From: Bryoerythrophyllum caledonicum
Taxonomy: Eukaryota > Streptophyta > Bryopsida > Pottiales > Pottiaceae
Assembly (NCBI GenBank): GCA_963971425.1
Contig: OZ020515.1
Span: 39,847,198 to 39,911,197 of the forward strand
Length of the DNA stretch: 64,000 nucleotides
Reading direction: 5' to 3'
Shown here: positions 57,288-64,000 of the stretch, one piece after another
Numbering within the stretch: position 1 is the first letter of the stretch
Layout: the number at the start of each line of letters is the position of its first letter
Notes under the pieces: model-generated
The model's database searches: none
What the model was told of the DNA's origin: nothing
Seen by the model: the letters and a program-made list of their open reading frames with translations, nothing else
Translations under genes and position numbers: made by a program

Positions 57288-57402
57288 CCCCGGGCAGCGG
57301 CGGGGACGTCTCCGCGGCATGGGCGGGGACATCTCCGCCCCACCCCGGGCAGGGGCGGAGATGTCCCCGCCCTGCCCAGGTAGGGTGGGGACGTCTTCGC
57401 AA
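57288..57402. repeat. Family-C palindromes between the divergent RING and kinase genes
   Basis: Three GGGCGGGGACRTCTCCGCCCC-type dyads occupy the intergenic region of two divergently transcribed cargo genes, consistent with a shared regulatory role. Confidence 0.88.
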
Positions 57403-57615
57403 AAGGAACCCTACACCATATAAATAGGGGAGATTTTGTCCTTATTCTCTGCCAAGTCCACTCCCTAGGCCTCACATGTCAGTTCGCTTTGCGGCCTGAA
57501 AGTGAGTTTGGTGGGTGATCGGGCTTGGCCCATTTATTGTACCCGGACTCTTTGCGGTTTTTTTTAAAACCATCAACTTGGAATTTCGACCACGGTAGGG
57601 AGTTGACAATCACAT

Positions 57616-59196
57616 ATGGCGGGAGAAGGAAGTAGGTCGATGGAGAAGCGCCCAGTATTTATGGACTTGGATGATGTTGATGAGACGGTTCTTCCGTCCA
57701 CCAACACGGAGTTGACTTCGGGATCATTGAATCCGTCGTCATCGAGCGGGAAGAGGCGGAAGAAGTCACCAAATCCGGATATGCCCCCGCACGAATATAT
57801 GGTTGAATGTAGAGGGATTGCCGTCGAGTTTTACAAGCGTCGGACGACAGGGGCGTTGACGAGGAGCTATTTGACCCACAACGAAGAGGGATACCACAAG
57901 TTGACGGTTGACATGCGACACGAATTAATGTCAAACCTTGATAAATCTGAGAAATTTAATAATTTCTCAGATTATTGGTTGCATTCGGAGTGGTTGGACA
58001 CACAAGTGACCGCACTGACCACCAATATCGTTGTGAACTGGTGTTACGTCACAGGGAAGAAGGAGGATGAGAGCACCTGGAACCTGGAGGAGCGCGCACT
58101 AGTGGCGAAGATGAGGATGATCCAGGGCTTCGTTCAACAGTACTCTTCTTCCCGTAAGAAGAAACTAGCTCTTTGGAAAGCGACTATTGAGGAACAAATT
58201 TTGGCTCACTGCCTTGGTGGAACTTTCAAGTGGCTTGAAAGTTGCACTAAAGTGATTCCAATGCCAGGGCAGAGTGCGGTGGGTGGCTATGGAACTGTAC
58301 GGAAGGTGATGATAACCAAATTGGAAAACATTCCAAGTTGGATTTACTTCGCCGGAAAGACTCTGACCAACACCAACGAGAGGGAGAAGCGACGAAACAT
58401 CATCAACGAGGCTGGAGGGTGTCCGGTAGTACATCTAGGGATCATTAGACTTGCGTACATCCACCCGAAAACTATGGAAGGGTACACGCTCTGGTGGAAT
58501 GGGGGATCTCTGGCTTCTTTTTGGTCCAAGTTTGACTCGAAAGTGGACGAAGCATTGCCATTTGAACAGATTGAGATGCATCCAAATATCGGGTTGTCAA
58601 TCCAAGAGCTTCGGTGGGTAAAAACTTACCGCCAAAATCGAGTGAACCTCGCACTATCATTGCTTGTCATTGTGGGAAAATGCCACGACGCAAATTATAT
58701 ACACAATGACATCTCTCCATCGAATGTTTTGCTCCACTTTGATGAGTGGAAACCCGACACGGTGTACATCGGAATTTGCGATTGGGGGCTTTCTAGTCGG
58801 GTTGTGGAGAATGAGCCATCAAGGTATGGTTATCAATTCAAGGAGGAGCTTCAACAAGAGAGAGAGCGGCGACGGTTTGTGGCACCAGAACTGTTCTATA
58901 ATTTTGGGCCGCAGGACTCCACCAACTCGCTTGAAGTCATGCAACGGTCACACCTCTACTCCAAGGCAGCAGATGCATTTGCGGTGGGTTGGATTTATAA
59001 AAAAATTTGGAAAGAAGATTGGGACACTTCGTATTTCACCAGCAAAAACACGGAGCAATATGTAAACTTGAAGCTAAAGCTTACAGCATTGCTAAAACAA
59101 GTGCTCGAAGAACGGTCTTCTGTACCAGATGTTTTAGACACATTAATGAAACCCCCCCACAACTGGACTATGCCTCTATGTTGTTACCAACAATAG
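57616..59196 (+). CDS. Protein kinase carried by the hAT element
   Basis: Intact 526-codon frame. Residues 1-50 are acidic/Ser-rich with a KRRKK patch. Residues ~55-205 form an unassigned helical domain. The kinase domain runs from ~215 to 520: a glycine loop GGYGTVRKV (223-231), candidate ATP-binding Lys248 in FAGKTL, catalytic loop YIHNDISPSNVLL with Asp365 and Asn370, the metal-binding DFG replaced by DWG (389-391), APE at 423-425, and the F-helix Asp453 in AADAFAVGW. All essential residues seem present, so activity is plausible; the HRD Arg is replaced by Asn. No introns are needed. It is the only gene of the element with an undamaged full-length frame, which argues for selection or recent origin. 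It could modify the transposase or a host factor, but the substrate cannot be read from sequence. Confidence 0.8.
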   Translation: MAGEGSRSMEKRPVFMDLDDVDETVLPSTNTELTSGSLNPSSSSGKRRKKSPNPDMPPHEYMVECRGIAVEFYKRRTTGALTRSYLTHNEEGYHKLTVDMRHELMSNLDKSEKFNNFSDYWLHSEWLDTQVTALTTNIVVNWCYVTGKKEDESTWNLEERALVAKMRMIQGFVQQYSSSRKKKLALWKATIEEQILAHCLGGTFKWLESCTKVIPMPGQSAVGGYGTVRKVMITKLENIPSWIYFAGKTLTNTNEREKRRNIINEAGGCPVVHLGIIRLAYIHPKTMEGYTLWWNGGSLASFWSKFDSKVDEALPFEQIEMHPNIGLSIQELRWVKTYRQNRVNLALSLLVIVGKCHDANYIHNDISPSNVLLHFDEWKPDTVYIGICDWGLSSRVVENEPSRYGYQFKEELQQERERRRFVAPELFYNFGPQDSTNSLEVMQRSHLYSKAADAFAVGWIYKKIWKEDWDTSYFTSKNTEQYVNLKLKLTALLKQVLEERSSVPDVLDTLMKPPHNWTMPLCCYQQ

Positions 59197-59876
59197 TTTT
59201 TTGTTAATTAGCTGCATTAGTTTTGCATGTGGTGGTTAAATAGGCAATACGGCATCTTCGTAGAAGAATATGTGTAATTGGCAATTGCCATACGTTATAT
59301 TTTAATCAAAATTGGATACGTCCAAATCTTAAATTCTAAATCCGAGATTTGCATTTGTTCAAGCACAAATAACAATTGATACAGTATTGATACACTAAAT
59401 GTGCACAAGTGAAAGAAATAAATTTATTATTTCTACAAAAACTGATACATAGTGTAGTAAATGGCATTTAGTGTCCGGTTATGTCACTACACTAAGTGCC
59501 TCATTTGCAATTGGTGTATGGGTTCACATTTAGTGTATACTACAGTAAACATAAATTTTAGTTTACCAACATAGTGTCAATAGTTAAACACTATTAACTA
59601 ACTCATGAAGGGGCGGAGACGTCCCCGCCCCCACACGGGCAGGGGCGAGGACGTCTCCGCCCCACCTCCCTCTTGCCATTAGTCCCCGATCCTACTCAAA
59701 CATGACCCTCTCCTACGTGGCAGCTATGTGGTGCCAACATGGTTGCCATGTCGCCTGTTTTTTACCTAGTGGGTAAGTCAACCCTCAGTTGACTTACCCG
59801 GACGGGCGAGAGTTCTACCAGACGGTCGAATCGGACGGACGGGCGTACCGGACGTCCGTCCAGTATGACAACCCTG
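59197..59876. repeat. hAT right subterminal region with family-C palindromes
   Basis: An AT-rich stretch, then two family-C dyads at 59611-59670, then GGACGGGC-type repeats running into the right terminal inverted repeat. No gene. Confidence 0.8.
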
Positions 59877-59884
59877 GTTGGAGG

Positions 59885-62250
59885 ACTCTCTGTTAGATAT
59901 TGGCGTTGAAGTTAATTACGACCCTGATGTTGGCGATCCAATCACTCGTATTTCTGACTATATCGGGGAGCTGCGGATTCAATTGTGAGAGACCGCATTT
60001 TTCCGAGAGTTTAGCGTGGACAAGAGAGTTCACAAGAACTATGAACCAGCGGATCAATGCGGGTTTCCGTCTGCTTTGCGGCGCACCTTACATAGATATT
60101 TCAAGTTTATTTTGATGTCGGCGAGGGTTGTGACCCACAACCCTCCATTCTTTGCATCGTACCTTGATCCCAAAAGCCCATCCACCATGTTATCTGTGGG
60201 AATCCAAGCTGATTGGGGTCCTCAACACAGGGAGCGCTGCGGTTGGTATCTGGACTGCCCTGTTCAGAAACCACCTCATTTCGACATATCTCTGCGAGAT
60301 GGCATTCAACCCGAGCTGATTGGGGTGGAGTCCACTGTCGAAGCGGCTGCTCAGGCTACTAGAGCTAAGGATAAGGGCAAAGTTGTCACTAAGAAGACCT
60401 GAGGATCTACTCCTAACCCTGAGGTTGAAGTCGTTCTTCCATCATCTGTCGCCGCGCCCGACACATTTCCTGCAGCTGCTAAGAGCTCTCAAGATGTACA
60501 ACCGACTCAGGAGGTAACGGACTCCCCTCCATGTCAGCCTTCGAACGTGGTCAAACGGAAGGCATTTCATGATGCCTTTTCTCCTCCGAGCGCTTCTGCT
60601 CCGAAGATGGGCATTAGAGTTGAGCTCACTTCTGTCCAGAATATGATGAATGGAGGGAAAGACCATCCGTGCATGATTCGACTTAACGAGTTCATGCTGA
60701 AGGTAAATTAACTTCTTCACAATTCCTTCATTTATATGCCTTCCGTCTAGTATTTCCTTTCAATAAAATATCTGATCTTCGTCGAGTGCCGTTGGCGGCA
60801 CTCCAATGCCGTTCATTTCAGTTTACAATATCTATTGAGTTCTGTTATACTCCTTGACATCTCTAGCAGAATTCGGTGAGCTTCACCCATTGAATGAAAT
60901 AATCAGTTTCTCAGCCTCGTTACTCAATCTAATCATCATCAGGTATTATTGCACGTGTGTCCTCCAAATCATGCCTCCACCGAGGTTTTGATCTCATTCT
61001 CGGAGACATCCCGGAAGGCCTGTGGGTACCATCAGTTTCGCGTGATGCAAAGGACATCCCACCGTGGAATGTTTATTCTGAGCAGATCGTTGAGGCCCTT
61101 TTTGAGTTTGCTGATTCGTTCCTACATGATCAGGGATGTACTATGGTTATCATTCCAGAAGCTGTGCAGATTCGCACCGACGTGAGGTCTTACGCTGCTG
61201 CATACGATTTCAAGTTGCTCCGCGATTGGTGGGGTGTAAACGAATTGCCATTGGCGTTGCCCACTGATCCATCAAAGAAGGTTAGTCACTTAATCATTCA
61301 CAGTGCTCCATTTTTTATTTCGGTCCTACTAATTATGATATTCTTCCTTGTCTATTCTTTTGCAGACACACCGCTTTCGGATCCTCCTTTACGTGAGGAA
61401 CGCATTACCATTGGAGTCCTTCACATTCATTGTGAATGTGGAGTTGTCAAAGACAGGTTGGGGAGTAGAAGAGACCGACGTCCTTCTCAATCACAACGAC
61501 CTCACTACCCAGACGATGCGAGGTAATGTTCCCTGGAGGGTTGGGCGTGAGAAGGGCGTCATTTTCTACCAGATGCTATTCGAGGCACTCACCAAGCCGG
61601 GAGGTGTGATTTTCGATGCATTTGCTTCTACAAGTATTGCTTTCTCATCTATTAGCCTCTCATTTTCTTAAGTATTCTATCATTTCAATTTCTTTCCACT
61701 CATTTGATTTTGATGTTTTTCCTATCAACAATTCTAATCATTTCTGAGATTCTAGGGAACTCCCTTCGCGCGTGTCGAGCTGCTGGTCGGCATATCGTAG
61801 GCTTCGAATCCGATAAGGTTGTTTTTGAGGCGGTGTTGAAGCCTCTTTTCATGCCCAAGCCTCCGTGTTTCAATCCCGTTCTGCCTGCCACCGTGGACCT
61901 CACCATTGATGAAGATCCTCCAATCCGGAAGATCTCAAAGAGAAATCGATTGAGTAAGTCTTGTTTTGTATTTTACTTCTCTAGTTTTCTAATTCACTCA
62001 TAATAATTTGTGTTGTCGCTTTCTGTTTTCAGTTTGATTGCGTTGGCTGCTTCACCGGATCGGGATTTCTTGCTCCCTTCGTATGCCGCCCACGCTGCAA
62101 ACGAGATGGCAAGCGTGTTCTCCCCATCTTCTGCTTCCACTTCCTCTAGTTCGGGTTTTAGATTTAACGACTTCCTAGATCTTGAGGCTTTAGAAGACTC
62201 TGACACTTTCCTTTCATCTTCGGATAGTTATTGTAACTCTTCTTCCTAGA
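59885..62250 (+). pseudogene. ParB-like domain + DNA methyltransferase gene, 3' half (beta-class MTase)
   Basis: The exon split by hAT continues in frame from 59885 to 60702, with TGA at 59986 and 60400 (both explained by CGA). Further exons are 60943-61280, 61366-61633, 61756-61953 and possibly 62033-62249. FDLILGDIPEGLW (60991-61026) occupies the position of motif IV (usually DPPY; here DIPE). FEALTKPGGVIFDAFAST plus NSLRACRAAGRHIVGFESD across the next junction is motif X/I of beta-class N6-adenine/N4-cytosine methyltransferases. The order (IV before I) fits pfam01555-type enzymes. The acceptor at 60943 gives the wrong phase for motif IV, so an indel or different splice is present. With DPPY changed, catalysis is doubtful unless DIPE is a family feature. 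Confidence 0.6.
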
Positions 62251-63298
62251 TACTTTTCGTGCGCACCCTTTTTCTTTGCAACAATTTTCTTGGTGACACA
62301 TCTCAAAGCATTTTCCCTCGACTCTTATTGTTTCTCCATGTATTTTCAGCTTGTTTTGCAAAGTTTGCGGATATGGCCCATTCTTCTTCAATATTTTCCC
62401 CATGACCACTCTTTCTTGTATCTCTTGAACGTTCCTATTATGCGTGTATTCTATATCTTTAACTTTCAACTTCACTCTAAATCCATGACAAATCCACTGC
62501 GAGTGCTTCAACACCCTCAACCATTATTCTTTCACTTCCTCACATCACAACAATTTTCAGTAATGTTTGTTACATTTTTTGCTCGCCTATAATCCCCACA
62601 AATCATTTCAATTCATTATTCGAACTATGTATTAGTAATTTCCCTTCTCAGTTCTGACACTCTACTCTCTACGGACCTTTGCTATCACTCCAATACCCAC
62701 TTCTTTTAACGGATATCATAAGAGTTTTGCCGGGTGTCATAGGAGTTTTGCCGGGTGTCATAGGTGTTTTGCTGGGTGTCATAGGAGTTTTTCCGGGTGT
62801 CACCTTATACTCTAATTCTAAGGCCAGTTTTTGGGCTTCCCACAACAGACAACGTCTGCAGATATAGGATTCCCTCTATATTCTTCTTCTTGAATCAGAT
62901 CTAAATATTTATTACCTTTCTCTTCTCGATAGCAGATTCATTCCTATATTATAGAATTTAAGGTCTCCTCCAATTTATTATCAGTAACATTTTAGAAGTA
63001 AATGCACTTCGAAGTTTTTACCCCTTACCGCTCACCACTCGCGTCTCACCGCTCACCGCTCATCGCTCACTGCTCGCAAGATAGCATTCCCCAATGGTAC
63101 CGTGGCTTAAAATATGTACTTGGTGTTGAGAGTGCCCATTCATGAAGGCACCACATTGAAATAAATAATTTTAATATTAGGTTACCCTTGTACAGTTGTA
63201 TTCTTTCAAATTCTTTCTATCTCAGCCCTTTTGAGGCGCCAACGCATTGTTCGAGCACGCGCGCCCAACCCCTAACCGTGCGGGCCCGATAGGCAGGT
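62251..63298. other. Intergenic with 21-bp minisatellite
   Basis: Four copies of TCATAGGAGTTTTGCCGGGTG lie at 62716-62799, exactly 21 bp apart. The rest is AT/pyrimidine-rich without a supported gene. Confidence 0.8.
63025..63100 (-). repeat. GAGCGGTGAGCGG minisatellite, inverted copy
   Basis: Reverse-complement equivalent of the block at 14.5 kb, again next to GCTATCTTGCG, and with GGTACC near the same distance. The two may mark ends of one repeat family. Confidence 0.75.
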
Positions 63299-64000
63299 GT
63301 GCGCGCGACCCACAATGGTACAAGGGAGAGGAAGGCTTTTATCTTCGGTAATCCTCCGGTAAGCATTCCATGGCTCCTGGAAGAGCACCAAGGTGAAACC
63401 TCAGAATTTGATGGATATACCTCAGATTGGACCGACCCAGAGGAAAAAAATTCCGTTCTATCCTACCAAATAGAGCAGTACACCCAAGATATAGAATCGG
63501 ATTTTGACTCTCCAGAGCCCGTCTCGGAGATAGGAGTGGTCAATCTGGACTTGGACCCGAAAGACGTCCCGAAGAAGACACCGGAGGACCCATTTTTAGG
63601 AGAATCGAATGTCCTATTGTCCTCGGAGTGGATCAGACAACAGTTTAAGGACCAAGCCCTCCCACCGGTGCCATGTAGTTCTACCGGTAGACCGATAACT
63701 TGGGCGGATTTGTATGCCACTACCGACGTGGATGAAGTCGAGAAGATCAAGACGGTGGTTGCCCCGGATGACTATGAAGCCGTGGACGTAGAGGTAGATA
63801 AGACCTTCTACCTAGGGAAAAGACTATCTAGGAGAGAACGTAAGGAGTATATCGCTTTGTTGAAAGAGTTCTTTGATGTCTTTGCTTGATCACCGGCAGA
63901 CTTGAGAGGAATCCCCCCGGAGTTGGGACAACATGCAATTGATTTGAAGGAGGACTCCACCCCGGTCCGGCAATGGCAATACCGGTTGAATTCCAATTAC
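63299..64000 (+). pseudogene. Ty3/gypsy polyprotein fragment entering reverse transcriptase
   Basis: The frame leads through an acidic linker (DLDLDPKDVPKKTPEDP) to YLGKRLSRRERKEYIALLK and EFFDVFA. After a TGA at 63887-63889 it continues SPADLRGIPPELGQHAIDL and ends with PVRQWQYRLNSNY at the window edge. This is the classic start of gypsy RT, where the family has Trp (FAW) at the stop, so TGG has become TGA. Gag and protease are not seen, and the LTR was not identified. Confidence 0.8.

Larger units (their letters stand above)
47148..59876. mobile_element. 12.7-kb hAT element carrying kinase and RING genes, TSD GTTGGAGG
   Basis: The left end is CAGGGTTGTCATAACGGACGG (47148 on) and the right end is ...CCGTCCAGTATGACAACCCTG (to 59876), matching inverted termini. 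The perfect 8-bp duplication GTTGGAGG (47140-47147, 59877-59884) is the hAT hallmark. GGACGGGC-type subterminal repeats lie at both ends (47160-47250, 59790-59860). The cargo, left to right, is transposase (minus), truncated RING-family paralogue (minus), coiled-coil/RING gene (minus) and protein kinase (plus), separated by family-C palindrome arrays that I see only inside this element. Precise removal would restore an open exon. Confidence 0.93.

Noticed and set aside
62679..62867. VLPGVIG heptapeptide-repeat protein
   Set aside because: A 21-bp minisatellite keeps the frame open by period alone; the flanks are non-coding.

Overview
This window looks like repeat-dense nuclear DNA of a streptophyte (green plant lineage). 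The evidence is a CACTA transposon with the canonical plant terminus CACTACAAGAAAA, degenerate interstitial telomeric repeats of the plant type (CCCTAAA), genes split by short GT-AG introns, and MULE, hAT, CACTA, LINE and Ty3/gypsy elements side by side. There are no bacterial-type operons and I recognise no rRNA or tRNA. A charophyte-like alga is my guess, not a demonstration. Almost everything coding belongs to, or is interrupted by, a mobile element.

Layout. 1-3.4 kb: a ParB/sulfiredoxin-like gene remnant (minus strand) surrounded by TTAGCTCGA palindromes, a 324-bp tandem repeat carrying a long hairpin, and a 52-bp palindrome array. 3.4-9.2 kb: low-complexity and AT-rich DNA, palindrome satellites and interstitial telomere repeats. 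9.2-13.2 kb: a large RNase H-like (DUF7869-type) transposase gene flanked by the same palindrome family. 14.2-14.6 kb: a hAT transposase relic and a minisatellite. 15.2-19.6 kb: a MULE-like transposase with a SWIM zinc finger (minus strand), broken by stops. 20.0-33.8 kb: a ~600-bp 4-bp-TSD DNA element split by a 13.1-kb non-LTR retrotransposon. The retrotransposon encodes an ORF1 and a 2,426-codon ORF2 with a 2A-like peptide, AP endonuclease, reverse transcriptase, RNase H and a C-terminal restriction-like endonuclease (Dualen/RandI-like). 35.9-44.9 kb: a complete CACTA element with TSD ATT. 44.9-62.25 kb: a gene joining a ParB-like domain to a beta-class N6/N4 DNA methyltransferase domain. 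One of its exons is split by a 12.7-kb hAT element (47,148-59,876, TSD GTTGGAGG) that carries a transposase, a coiled-coil/RING gene with a truncated duplicate, and a protein kinase. 63.3 kb to the end: Ty3/gypsy pol.

The insertions form a readable nest. CACTA lies a few bases upstream of a splice acceptor of the ParB-methyltransferase gene, hAT lies in an exon of the same gene, a second copy of the 600-bp element lies at the 3' end of the hAT transposase, and the LINE lies in the first copy of that 600-bp element. Comparing filled and empty sites fixes most borders to the base. Nearly all stop codons that break these frames are explained by single C-to-T or G-to-A changes (CGA to TGA, CAG to TAG, TGG to TAG or TGA), the pattern expected of heavily methylated repeats.

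Three unrelated families of short perfect palindromes occur. Family A is TTAGCTCGA-N-TCGAGCTAA, family B is GTGTGCCGC...GCGGCACAC and family C is GGGGCGGGGACGTC-type. Each is tied to a different element or gene type. In family A the outer arms change together, so the symmetry itself appears to be maintained.
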